This document shows positions 38,296-50,147 of a DNA stretch of 64,000 nt, piece by piece. Source of the DNA: Phocoena phocoena (taxonomy: Eukaryota > Chordata > Mammalia > Artiodactyla > Phocoenidae); the NCBI RefSeq assembly GCF_963924675.1, contig NC_089239.1, forward strand, positions 5,569,001 to 5,633,000, read 5' to 3'. The notes under the pieces are model-generated. The model was not told the DNA's origin. It did no database searches and worked only from the letters and a program-made list of their open reading frames with translations. A program made the translations under genes and the position numbers. Numbering within the stretch: position 1 is the stretch's first letter; each line of letters starts with the position of its first letter.

Positions 38296-38377
38296 TTATA
38301 GGGACCATCCTAATTATGTAGGAGCAACATATCATGGAATGGCATGCCATCCAAAGTTTGCTGCAGGAATTGCTCTG
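38296..38377 (+). CDS. ADAM5: ADAM exon, metalloprotease-like domain (82 bp)
   Basis: The acceptor is TTATTATTTAG; one base completes Ile, then YRDHPNYVGATYHGMAC and HPKFAAGIAL. The donor is CTG|GTATGC, phase 0. The family pattern Y...P..VG.A..G..C....AG[IV]A is intact with its cysteine. The wording YRDHPNYVGATYHGMAC is the best pointer to ADAM5 rather than ADAM18, which has a different, FPGT-type sequence here. A CHR SINE lies 133 bp downstream in the intron. Confidence 0.92.
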
Positions 38378-38510
38378 GTATGCATTTTATTCCCATCTCT
38401 CCAGTAACTATATCACAGTTTGAAATTTAATATCCACTTCAAGGAACAGAAGTACAAACAGTATATCTACCATTTTATTAAATTAATATTCTTATAGTGC
38501 TTTATTTTTT

Positions 38511-38710
38511 ATTTTTTTGCGGTACACAGGTCTCTCACTGTTGTGGCCTCTCCCTTTGCGGAGCACAGGCTCCGGACGCGCAGGCTCAGCGGCCATGGCT
38601 CACGGGCCCAGCCGCTCCGCGGCATGTGGGATCTTCCCGGACCGGGGCACAAACCCGTGTCCCCTGCATCGGCAGGCAGACTCTCAACCACTGCGCCACC
38701 AGGGAAGCCC
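38511..38710 (-). mobile_element. CHR SINE, antisense
   Basis: The reversed copy ends in CCACCAGGGAAGCCC. The target-site duplication TATAGTGCTTTATTTTTT is exact, at 38493-38510 and 38711-38728. Only a short T run is left as tail. Confidence 0.97.
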
Positions 38711-39569
38711 TATAGTGCTTTATTTTTTACTTTAATCCTCAAATGTTATCATTTTTAAACAGCTTTTTATTGTGGTAAAATACATATCCCATAAAATTGA
38801 CCATCTTAACAATTATAAGTGCACTGTGCAGTAGTGTTGTCTATTTACATTGTTGTAAAACAGATGTTTAGAACTTTCACCTTGCTTAAATGAAAGTCTG
38901 TACCCTTTGACCAACGAGGCACCATATTCCACACCTCTACCCTCTGGCAGCCACCATTCTACTGCCTGCTTCTGTGAGTATGATATTTTTAGATCCCACA
39001 TATAGGGTGGATCATACAATATTTGTCTCTCTGTGTCTGGCTTATTTCTCTTAAAATAATACATCCAGCTTCATCCATATTTTTGAAATGGTGGGATTTC
39101 ATTCTATGTATTGCTGAATAATATTTCATGATACTTATATACATATATATTTATATGAATTATATATATAAATCCTATCATAGTATACATTTATCCATAT
39201 ATAGAAACATTCTCTTTATGCATTCATATGTCAATGACCACTTAGTCTGGTTCCATATCTTGGCTATTATGAATAATGCTGCACTTTACATGGGAGATGG
39301 GAGTGCAGATATCCCTCTGAGATAGAGTTCAGTTACTTTGTACATTTACCCAGAAGTGGGTTTGCTGGATCATATGGTATTTCTATTTTAATATTATGAG
39401 GAATCATTATACTGATGTCCATAGTGGTTGCACCATTTTATAATCCCACCAGCATTTCACAGAATATATTTTATTCATTACATCCTCACTAACAGTTGTT
39501 TTTTTTGTTGTTGTTAGCTATCGTAATAGGTATGAGGTGATATCACATTGTGGTTTTGACTGTATTTTT

Positions 39570-39756
39570 TTTTTTTTTTGTGGTATGCAGGCCTCTCCCA
39601 TTGCGGAGCACAGGCTCCGGACGCGCAGGCTCAGTGGCCATGGCTCATGGGCCCAGCCACTCCGCGGCACGTGGGATCCTCCCGCACCAGGGCACAAACC
39701 CGTGTCCCCTGCATCGGCAGGCAGACTCCCAATCACTGCGCCACCAGGGAAGCCCC
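39570..39756 (-). mobile_element. CHR SINE, antisense, with internal deletion
   Basis: The target-site duplication TTGACTGTATTTTT is exact, at 39556-39569 and 39757-39770. Compared with the copy at 38511 it lacks about 16 bp after GCAGGCCTCTCC. Confidence 0.97.
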
Positions 39757-40319
39757 TTGACTGTATTTTTATGATCACTAGTGATACTGAGCATCTATTC
39801 ATATGCTTTTTGGTGTTTTGTGTATCATCTCTGGAGAAATATTTATTCAAGACCTTAGCCCATTTTTTAATTGGATTATTTGATTTTCTTGTTGTTGAGC
39901 TATAGGAGTTCCTTTTTTTTTTTGTAACTTTGCATTGCCTTCATCCAGTTCCCCCTCCTCTCAACCCCGCTCCCAGTACCCACAAATCTAGTCTCTTTTG
40001 TATGAGTTTATTTGTTTGTTTTGAATTATAATTGACCTACAACACTATGTTAGTTTCTTTAACGTAGTAATTCGATATTTCTATACACTTCAAAATGATC
40101 ACCACAATAAGTCTAGAAATGACATGTCACCATACAAAGATATTACATAGTCATTGACTGTATTCCCCAAACTACATTTTGTGCCCGTGACTCATTTATT
40201 TTGCAGTTGGAAGTTGTATCTCTTAATCTATTTCACCTTTTTCTTTCCTTACCCAAACCCCTCCACTCTGGCTGCCACCTGTTTGTCCTCTGTATCTGTA
40301 ACTCTGTTTCAGCAATTTT

Positions 40320-40588
40320 TTTAATAATAATTCTTTTCTTAAAATATATTTACTTATTAGGTTGCACTGGGTCTTAGTTGTGGCAGGTAGGCTCCTTAGT
40401 TGTAGCCCCCGGGGGCCCTTAGTTGCAGCTTGCCAGCTCCTTAGTTGCGGCACACAGGCTCCTTAATTGTGGCATTCGAACTCTTAGTTGCAGCATGCAT
40501 GTGATATCTAGTTCCCTGACCAGAGATTGAACCGGGCCCCTTGCATTGGGAGCCCAGGGTCTTATCCACTGTGCCACCAGGGAAGTCC
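40320..40588 (-). mobile_element. Older CHR-type SINE, antisense
   Basis: It ends TGCCACCAGGGAAGTCCC and carries reiterated TTAGTTGCGGCA-type segments and GATTGAACCGGGCCCC (a B-box-like region in reverse). CTGTTTCAGC / CTGTTTCTGC flanks are a decayed duplication. It is an older CHR subfamily than the copies ending GAAGCCC. Confidence 0.85.
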
Positions 40589-40760
40589 CTGTTTCTGCTT
40601 TGTTATGCTTTTTCATTTGTTTTTAGATTCCACATATAAGTTAAATTGTACAGTATTTGTGTTTCTCTGTCTGACATGTTATACTTACTATTACATGCTC
40701 TAGGTCCATCCATGTTGTCTCAAATGGCAAGATGTCCTTTATTATGGCTGTGTAGTATTC

Positions 40761-40762
<2 letters not shown>

Positions 40763-40797
<35 letters not shown>
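40763..40797. repeat. (TG)n microsatellite in L1
   Basis: About 17 TG units in the antisense ORF2 end of copy B. It lies at the homologous place of the CA run at 34798 in the sense L1. Confidence 0.95.
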
Positions 40798-40798
<1 letters not shown>

Positions 40799-43700
40799 AT
40801 ATATTTATTCTTTATTCATTCTTTTATTGGTGGACACTTAGGTTGCTTCTATACCTTGACTATCATAAATAATTCTGCAATGAACATAGGGGTGCATACA
40901 TTTTTTCCTTTAGTGCTTTTGTTTTCTTATGGTGAATACCAAGGAGTGGAATTGTTGAATCATATGGTAATTTTATTTTTAATTTTTTGAGGAATCTCTG
41001 TACTGTTTTCCATAGTGGCAGTGTGAACTGACATTCCCACGAGGAGTGCACAAGAATTCCCTTTTCTCCACATCCTCAACAATAGTTGTGGGTTGTTTTT
41101 ATTTGATAATGGCAGTTCTCTCACGTGTGAGATGATATCTCATTCCGGTTTCGATTTGCATTTCCCTGATGATTAGTGATGTTTAGGAATGTTTTCATGT
41201 GCCTGTTGGCCATATGTATGTCTTCTCTGGAAAATGTCTATTCAGATCCTCTGCTCATATTTTAATTGGGTTGTTTTTTTCAGTGTTGAGTTGTGTGTGT
41301 TCTTTGTGTAATTTTAATATTAACCCCTAATCAGCTATATCATTTGCAATTATCTCCTCCCATTCAGTAGGTGTCCTGTTAGTTTGGTTAATAGTTTTCT
41401 TTACTCTGCAGAAGCTTTTTAAGTGTGGTGTAGTCTAATTTGTTTATTTTTCCCCTTTGTTTTTCTTGTCAAAGGAGACAAATACAAAAAGTTACTAAGA
41501 TGTCAGAGAGCTTATTGCCTGTGTGTTCTTCCAGAAGTTTTATGTTTTCAGGTGTTACATTCAAGTCTTTAAACTGTTTTGAATTTATTTTTGTGCAGGA
41601 TGTAAGAGAGTAGTCCAGTTTGATTTGTTTGCATGTAGCTGTCCAGTTTTCCCAACATTATTTCTTGAAGACGCTGTCTTTTTCCTATTATATATTCTTG
41701 CCTCCTTTACCAGAGATTAATTGCCCATATAATTGTGGGTTCATTTCTGAGCTCTCTATTCTATTCTATGCCAGTGAACTATTGGTCTGTTTTTGTCCCA
41801 GTACCATACTGTTTTTTTTTTTTTTTTACCATACTGTTTTGATTACTTTAGCTTTGTAGTAAAGTTTAAAATCAGGCAGTGTGGTACTTCTAACTTTCTT
41901 CTTTCTTAAGATTGTTTTGGCTATTCAGGATCTTGTGTTTCCATAATCATTTTGGAATTGTTTACTCTGGTTCTGTAAAAAATGCCATTGGTATTTTGAT
42001 AGGAATTGCAGTGAATCTGTACTGTCTTGTGCTATATGGTTATTTTAACAATATTCATTCTTCAAATCTTTAAATACAGTATATAATTTCATCTATTTGA
42101 GCTGTATTCAGTTTCTTTCATCAGTGTCATGGTTTTCCAAGGATAGGTCATTTTTCTCCTTAGCTAGATTTATTCATAGATATTTTAATCTTTGTGATGT
42201 GATTGTAAGTGGGATGTTTTTCTTAATTTCTCTTTCAGATAATTTGTTGTTAGTTTATAGAAATGCAACATAGTTCTGTAAATAAATTTTTATCTGGCAA
42301 CTTAAGCATGTTCATTGGTGAGCTCTAGTAATTTTGGGGGTCTGTCTTCAGGATTCTGTCTATATAGTATCATGTCACCTGCAAACAGTGTGACCATTTT
42401 ACTTCTTCCCTTCAAATTTGGATTTTTAAATTTCTTTTTCTTGTCTGATTGCTGTGGCAAGGACTTTCAATACTATGTTGAGTAAACGTAGTAAGAGTGG
42501 GCATCCTTATCCCATTCCTGATCTTAAAGGAAATACTTCCAGATTTTCACAACTGAGCTGTGGGCATGTCATATATGGCCTTTATTATTTTGAGGTATGG
42601 TCCCTGTATACCCACTTTGTGGTGAGTTTTTATCATAAATGGATGTTGAATTTTGTCAAAGGCTTTTTCTGCCTCTGTTGAGAGGATTGTATCATTTTTC
42701 TTTTTGAAATTTTTAAAGTGGTGTATCACATGGATTGATGTGTGGATATTGAACCATCCTTTCACCCCTGGGATAAATCCTACTTGATCATGGTGTATGA
42801 TTTTTTTTAATGCATTGTTGAATTCAGTTTGCTAATCTTTGATAATATAGGAGTTCTTATACTTTGAATATTAACCCCTTATCAGATGAATGATTGGCAA
42901 ATATTTTCTTCCCTTCTGTAGATTGCCTTTACATTCTGTTGATTGTGCCTTTTGAAGAACAAAGGTTTAAGTTTGGCTTAGTCCTGTTTGTCTATTTCTG
43001 CCCCTGAGGTCAGTGATTTTTGAATCATATCCACAAAATCTTCGTCAAACCCAATATTGTGAAGTTTTTCCCCATGTTTTCCTCCAGGAGTTTCACAGTT
43101 TGCTGTCTTACATTTAGATCTTTATACCATTTTGAGTTAATTTTTGTATATGGTGTAATATAAGGGTCCTACTCTTTCTTTTGTATGTGGATACTTAATT
43201 TTGCCATCACCATTTCTTGAAGAGACATTCTTTTCTCCATTGAGTATTCTTGTTGAAGAAACTGTCCTTTTCCCCATTTTGTGGTCTTGGCACCCTTGTC
43301 ATAGGTCATTTGACCATATACATGATGTTTTATTTATAGGCTCTCTATTGTATTCAATTTATATATCTTTATGCCAATACCACACTCTTATGATTACTAG
43401 AGCTTTGTAATATGTTTTAAAATCAGGAAATCTGAGTCTTCCAACTTTGTTCTTCTTTTTCAAAAAATTTATGTATATTCATGTCCCTTGAGATTCCATA
43501 TGAATTTTGAGATTATTTGTTTCTATTCTTGCCCCCCAAATGCTATTGGGATTGTGGTAGGGATTTCATTGAATCTACAGATTGCTTTGGGTGGTAATGA
43601 CATCTTAACAATGTTAAGCCTTTCAGTCCATGATCGTGGAATGTCTTTCCACTTATTTGTGTCTTCTGTACTTACTTTCAGCCATGTTTTGCAGTGTCTA

Positions 43701-44168
43701 TGTGCAAGTATTTCATCTCATTAGATAGGTTCAATCCTAAGTGTTTTGCTCTTTTTAATGTTATTGTAACTGAAGTCATTTTGTTATATTTTTTCAGATT
43801 GTTCATTATTAATGTATAGAAACAATCAATTGTGCTGATTTTGTATCCTGCAACTTTGCTGAATTCATTTATTAGTTCTCACAGTTTCTTTTATGTGGAA
43901 TATTTGTGGATTTCTACATATGGGACCATATCATCTGCAAATGGAAATAATTTTACTTTCTTCTTTCCAAGATAGAAGCCTTTCATTTATTTTATTGCTT
44001 AATTGCTCTGGTTTGATCTTCCTATACTATATTAAACAGATGTGGCAAGAGTGAGTACCCTACCTTGCTCATAATATTAGAAGAAAAACATTCAGGATTT
44101 CACCATTGAGTGTAATGTTAGTTATGTTCTTTTATCCATGCTCTGTGTTATGTGGAAGTTGTTTTCTT

Positions 44169-44489
44169 TTTTTTTTAATTAATTAATTTATTTTTGGCTG
44201 CATTGGGTCTTTGTTGCTGCACGCAGGCTTCTCTAGTTGCAGCAAACAGGGGTTACACTTCATTGCGGTTTGTGGGCTTCTCATTGCAGTGGCTTCTTTT
44301 GTTGTGGAGTATGGGCTCTAGGTGCAGGGGCTTCAGCAGTTGTGACACACAGGCTCAGTAGTTGTGGCTCGTGGGCTCCAGAGCGCAGGCTCAGTAGTTG
44401 TGGCAAATGGACTTATTTGTTCTGTGGCATGTGGAATCTTCCCAGACCAGGGCTTGATTCTTAACCACTGTGCCACCCGGGAAGTCCCG
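44169..44489 (-). mobile_element. Long CHR-type SINE, antisense
   Basis: It has a T run, then CTGCATTGGGTCTTTGTTGC, and ends TGCCACCCGGGAAGTCCC. Flanks AAGTTGTTTTCTT (44156-44168) and AGGTTGTTTTCTT (44490-44502) differ at one base. The body has extra reiterated TAGTTGTGGC units. Confidence 0.88.
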
Positions 44490-46879
44490 AGGTTGTTTTC
44501 TTACATTCCTAGTTTGTTGAGGATTTTTAATCATAAAAAGGGTATTGACTTGTGTATGCTTTTTTGTTTTTTATTTTAGTCATGTGAGCCTTATCTCTTA
44601 TTTTCTCAGTTAATCTAGCTAAGAGTTTGCCAATTATGCTGATGTTTTCAAAGAATTAACTTTTTGTCACATTAATTTTTTTTTCTCTTCTCTAATTCTA
44701 TTTATCCCTGCTTTGAGCTTTATTATTTCTTCCTTTCTGTCTGAGTTTCTATCTTTCTGAGTTCAGTTTGTTCCTATTTTTCTAGTTCTCTGATGTGTAA
44801 ACTCATGTTTTTTCATTTGAGATATTTCTTCTTTTTTAATGTATTTGTTTACTGCCATAAACTTCCCTCTTAACAGAGCTTTTACTGGATCCCATAAGTT
44901 TGGATATATTGTATTTTCATTTTCTTTTTTCTCAGCATATTTTGTAACTTTGCTTTGTGATTTCTTCTTTGGAATCACTGGTGTTTAATGGTGTGTTGTT
45001 GGAGTCCCACAAATTTGCAGATTTTCAAGTTCTACTTTTCTTACTAATTTGTAGTTTCATTCCATCAGGATCAGAAAAATATACTTTGTATAAAATCAAT
45101 ATTCTAAAGTTGACAGACTTGTTCTGTATCCTAACAAGTGGTCTACCTTAGAGACATTTCTGTGTGCACTTGAGAAGAACATGAGTTCTGCTGTTGTTGG
45201 ATGGGATGTTCCACATGTCAGTTAAGACCAGTCAGTCTATCCTGTTGTCCATTATTTATGTAATATCTTTTGTCAGATTGTTCTGTCCACTATTCAAAGT
45301 GAAGTATTAAAGTCTATTATGTTGCTGTCCATTTAGCCTTTCAGTATGGTCAAGAGGTGCTTCGTATATTTAGTGCTGTAATGTTTGGTGCATAAATATT
45401 AAATGATGTATCTTCTTGGTGAAGTGACCCTTTTATCATTATGAAATGTTCTTCCTGGTCTCTTTTAACAGTCTTGAATTTAAAGTATATTTTGTTTGAT
45501 ATTAGTATAGCCATGCCCAGCCCTCTTTTGGTTACTATTTGCATGGAATATCTTTTTCATCCATAACCTTTCAACCTGTGTGAGTCTTCAGATCTAAAGT
45601 GACATAGTTGAATCCTGTTTTTTAATCTATTTAGCATATACATGTCTTTTAATTCAGGAGTTTAATTCATTTACATTTAAATTAATTACTAATAGGAAGA
45701 ACTTTTGCCGTTTTGTTAATTTTTTTCTTTATATCTTGTAGGTTTTTGTCCCTTTCATCTTCTCTTTCTGCCTTACTTTGTGTTACATTGATTTTTTTAA
45801 ATTGTGAAATGCATTGGTTCCCTTGTCTTTTCCTTTTGTGTATATTGTAGGTATTTTGGTTATGGTTAGTTATGCAATTACTAAGAATATCTCAATTTTA
45901 TAATTTTAAACTGAAAAACTGATAACAGCTTCACTTCAATTACATACATGTACTCTATTCCTTTACAGTTCTATCCTTCTCTTTATGTTATTGCATAGAT
46001 ATTAGTTCTGCCATTTAAATTCTATACAGGAGTTAAAAGTGCATATGTGCACCAAAATTATGAAGATAAGCTAGTATATTTATCCATGTACTGACCTTCA
46101 TTAGAGGATTTTATAATTTTCTTTTGGCCTTATGTTGCTATCGAGCATCCTTCCTTTTAACCTTGAAGGCCACCCTTTCTCATTTCTTATACATCAGGTC
46201 AGTTGGTAATAAACCCCCACAGCTTTCCTGGAAAAGTCTTCATTGTTTTTTGAAGGACAGTTTTACTGGATACAGTATTGTTGATTGACAGATTCTTTCT
46301 TTCAGCACTTTGAATGTATTTTTCCCAATACCTCTGGGCTGTAATGTTTCAGCTAAGAAATCCAATAATAACCTTGAGATCTCCCTGATAACTGACAATT
46401 CATTTTCTCTTGTTGATTTCAAGATCTATCCCTTTGTCTTTGACTTATAGTGGTTTTATTACAATACGTTTCTCCATAGGTCTCTTTTGATTTTCCTAGT
46501 TAGGGGTCATTGAGTTTCTTGAATCTGCATGTCTTCAGATTTCTAAAGTTTGTGTCAGTGATTTCCTCAGATAAGCCCTCTGTCCCTTTCTTTTCTCTCT
46601 TCTCTTTCTGAGACACCCATAATGCATGTATTGCTCTATTTGTTAGAGTCCATAAGTTCGTCTCTTTTTCTACATTTTGTTTTTGTTTTTTGTTTTTGCT
46701 CCCATGAAAAAGTGATTTCAAATGACCTGTCTTCATTTCTGATTTTTCTTCTGCCTGACCAAGTCTACTTTTGAAGACCTCCAGTAAATGTTTGTTTATT
46801 GATTTTACTTTACCACAGAATTTCTTTTTATAATATTTTATATCTCCCTATTGATATTTATATCTGGAATTTTTCAGAT

Positions 46880-47710
46880 ATTTAGGGCTGGATAATCATG
46901 TAAAAATCAATTAATTTAATTGATCCTATCAATAAGCTAAAATGGAAAATATTTGATTATATTGATAGATGTAGAAAACACATTTGACAATTCCAACACA
47001 ATTTATGATTAAACTCACCAAAGTGGCAATAGAAGCAACTTCCTCAACTTCAGAAAGACTGTCTGCAAAAACAATACAGCTTACATCAAACTTAATGTTT
47101 AGAAATGAAATGCTTCCTACTAAGATTCGGAACAAGGCAGGAATGTAACCTGCCATTCTTATTCAGCTTTGTACTTGCATGCAAAACTAACGATACCAAA
47201 TATTGTGAGGATTTGGAGCAACAGGTAGTCGCATTCATGTTGATGGGAATACAAAATGGTACAGCCACTGTGGTAGACAATTTGGCAATTTATTATAAAC
47301 TTCAATATTGCCTTACCATATGATCCAGCAGCTGTCCTCTATACCATTTACAAAAATTAGTTGGAAACTTACATCCACAGAATCCTCAGACATGATTATG
47401 TATAGCGACTTTATTTATAATTGCCAAAAATTGAAATCACACAAGATGTCTGTAAATTGGTGAATGGATAGAGAAACTGGAGTTAATCCATAAAACGGAA
47501 TATTATTCAGTATTTTAAAAATTAGCCATCATGCAATTAAAAGATGTGGAGGAATTTTAAAAGTAAAGTGGTTAGTGAAAGAAGCCAATTTTAAAGGGCC
47601 ACACACTGTATTATTCCAACTCTATGACATTCTGGAAAAGGCAAAACTATGGAGATAGTTAAAAACATCATTGATTACCAACCAGGGCTTTGTGTGTTGC
47701 TTATATCACT
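46880..47710 (+). mobile_element. Old sense L1, ORF2 RT piece joined to 3' end
   Basis: Decayed text: ATAGATGTAGAAAACACATT (the IDAEKAF site), TCGGAACAAGGCAGGAATGT (the RQGCPLSP region), then GGTACAGCCACTGTGGTAGA from the C-terminal part. A large internal stretch is missing. No frame survives. Confidence 0.75.
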
Positions 47711-48181
47711 ACTTATGAATTTTTAGTTTTTTAATACAAGTATTCTGCCTTTAGAAAAAAAATGTTTGATTTTCTCTCCTAAAACTATTTTTGACATCAA
47801 AACTGATCGTCAGTTAAACCCTTAAGAATCTGTGTATTTTTCAGTGTTAACATTAAAAGTGATATAGTTACTGAAACAATGATTAATCTTCTTGTAATAT
47901 TTTTTTAAGTTTATTAGAATTAAATCAGTAATGTGTCATGAAAACATATGATTAATCTTATTTTGTTATTTGTCAATGCCATTTGGGTTGAAAGTACTAT
48001 TACTCAAAAAGAATAACAAAATTTAACTTTGTAAAATGCTCTTAAGAAAATCTTAAGATCTTTGGTATACTAGTTTATTAAATTAGTATTTGCATTTAGG
48101 TAATATGGCCACAATTACATGAAAAGACCAAGGGTTGAAAAAATAACTTAAGCAACCATTCTGTTTTTCATTTCTATTTAG
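47711..48181. other. Intron, no feature seen
   Basis: AT-rich DNA up to the exon at 48182. Confidence 0.5.
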
Positions 48182-48321
48182 TATCCAAAGATGATAACCT
48201 TAGAGGCATTTTCAGTTGTTTTGGCACAGTTGCTTGGAATTAACCTGGGATTAACATATAATAATGACATCTACAGTTGTTACTGTCCAGGAACTACATG
48301 CATAATGAATCCTGAAGCAAT
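48182..48321 (+). CDS. ADAM5: ADAM exon with the lost zinc-binding site (140 bp)
   Basis: The acceptor is TTTCTATTTAG and the donor is GCAAT|GTAAGA. It starts in phase 0 and ends two bases into a codon. The peptide begins YPKMITLEAFSVVLAQLLG and continues INLGLTYNNDIYSCYCPG, then TTCIMNPEA. In active ADAMs this place holds HExxHxxGxxHD. Here the first His and catalytic Glu are Ala-Gln, and the other His residues are Ile and Thr-Tyr, so it cannot bind zinc. The C-x-C-P-G-x-x-C-I-M-N motif with the Met-turn is kept. The segment TYNND has one residue more than the TYDD of relatives, from an AAT-AAT codon pair. Confidence 0.93.
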
Positions 48322-49310
48322 GTAAGATGTTATTTTTATCAAATCTTTGTCTTCTTTTGGGAGGTGTTTCTTACATTTCTTGATGAATAATTTCTCTCAA
48401 TATAACTTGAATAAGAATATTTTTATTAAATACGTACAAGTTATTTTAAAGCTTATTAAAGGGAATGAGTATTGGATATTGTAGGAAATGTGCTTCATAG
48501 TTCTATATTCAGTGCTATCGTATCGAGTCATTGATGATGACTTTGTGTGGAGTGCTAGAACCTTGAGGTGAAATTCATTCATTATATCAAAAAAATTTTA
48601 AAGTATGTACTGTGTCACAAGTATTGTGTTTGTCATATAAATGATTAGCGAGATAGAAAAAAGCTATATACCTTATATTAGTCCATCAGGGCAGAAACTT
48701 AAACAGTTGAAATAAGAATAAAGAAGATTTAAACATCTTATGATAAGTGCCAGGAGGGAAATAAATAGGGAATACATGGGGAGGAGAAACTTTCTGATAA
48801 AGTGGTCTAGGAAGTTTTCTATGAGGCAAAACTTATGTTAGGACCTGAAAGAGAAGAAATAAATCTAGTCATGTGAAGAACTTGTTGAAAACTTTTCAGG
48901 GAAAGCAAGTGAAGCGATACTTGGATAGCAAAAAATTTTAAGAGCTCAAAAGACTGGAAAAAAGGGCTTGGGGGAGGGATAAAACAAAGAAACAAAAGAA
49001 ATGGCTGAAACTATAAGGAAGAATGTTAAAGGCGTAGACATTTAAAAAAACAAAAAAGGAAAGTAAAATACAAAGAGGCTAAGGAACCAAGAGTCAGAGG
49101 AAGAAGTCCAGGAGGTACTAGGAAATGTAGGAAAGAGCCTGAGCAAGCAATCATGATGTGGAAATTGGGATTTTATGATAAATTTTAAAAAACACATTTT
49201 AATTGATTTATGCAGTATGGATAATATAATATATTTTGTAACATGAATGTTAAATATATCAGAAAGAATAGCAATATAGTAATATTGTTACTGAATTAAG
49301 TCCTATAGAC
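48322..49310. other. Intron, possible ancient repeat
   Basis: The stretch 48680-49160 (AAAGTGGTCTAGGAAGTTTT, GACCTGAAAGAGAAGAAATA) resembles an ancient mammalian interspersed repeat that I cannot name. There is no gene. Confidence 0.4.
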
Positions 49311-49319
49311 CCTAGGCTC

Positions 49320-49880
49320 TCTGCCTGGGCAGGGGAGAGTTCTTTTTTTGTTTTATTCAAGAAACAGAGTAACGAAACCGAAGCTGAGATCCATCGACAC
49401 AGCACAAGCTCTCCTCAGTGGGCAAGGAATGGAGAAGCAGGAGCTAAGTTCACAGATCAACTTCTCACCCGTGTGGTGAGAGGGATTTACTTTTAAAGAG
49501 TAAGGACAGAGGTTGGAAGAGTGAGGCTAATGATGCGGAGGCATATGCATTAGTCTACAAGGGCAGAGGCAGGGCTATTTTGAGGGAGTGGGGTGCCCCC
49601 TTTTATTAATCCTTTTTGTTCCTTAGTGGCCATTTATAGGCACTGGTAGGTGTGTCATTTAATAAACTAATATAGTAAAATCAGTGTATAATGAGACTCA
49701 GGGTCTGTTGGAGGTCAGATTCCTCGCCATCTTGGTCCCAGCTGGTTCCATCTGTTTGTTTGTTTGTAGCTTCCTTTTCTTATCTCTGGACCCTTTGCCT
49801 TAAAGATTTATGTTAACTCCTGATAAATGTGCACGTTGGCAGGTTTTGAGCAGAGACCTGGAGAACTTTGGCAACAGTAT
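49320..49880 (-). mobile_element. Possible LTR remnant, antisense
   Basis: In reverse it reads ...GTTACTCTGTTTCTTGAATA AAAC, a polyadenylation-signal-like end after a GC-richer LTR-like body (CATATGCATTAGTCTACAAG, CTCGCCATCTTGGTCCCAGC). No duplication was found and the borders are approximate. Confidence 0.4.
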
Positions 49881-49964
49881 TTGGTAAATAATGATTCTCA
49901 TAATAATCTACAGCAGTTTCATAAGACTGAGAGGAAGAGAGATGTCAAGAATTATTTATAGAGG

Positions 49965-50087
49965 TTCTGGTTCAAGATGGTGAGTTAGGAAGAACTTGAA
50001 CTTCTGTCCACCCTCAGACAAGCCAACTTTATGGCTACGCATGGAACAATTTCCTCAGAAAAAAAACAGAAAGCATGCTCAAGACAC

Positions 50088-50147
<60 letters not shown>

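Larger units (their letters stand above)
39912..42845 (-). mobile_element. Antisense 5'-truncated L1 (copy B) nested in copy A
   Basis: It begins with a T run (reversed poly-A) at 39914 and a fresh reversed 3'UTR (ATTATAATTGACCTACAACA), and continues into ORF2. It stops abruptly at 42845. The target-site duplication TATAGGAGTTC occurs at 39901-39911 and 42846-42856. It is about 2.9 kb including a SINE, the usual result of 5' truncation. Confidence 0.9.
38757..46860 (-). mobile_element. Antisense L1 (copy A) hosting a second L1 and two SINEs
   Basis: The reversed 3'UTR begins GCTTTTTATTGTGGTAAAAT; ORF2 read backwards continues to about 46850 (CTTTCCACTTATTTGTGTCT, TTGGTCTGACCAAGT-like text). 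It is interrupted by a SINE at 39570, by L1 copy B at 39912-42845 and by a SINE at 44169. The text rejoins across copy B at GTTGAGCTATAGGAGTTC / TATAGGAGTTCTTATACTTT. It is decayed, so open frames inside are not genes. Confidence 0.85.
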
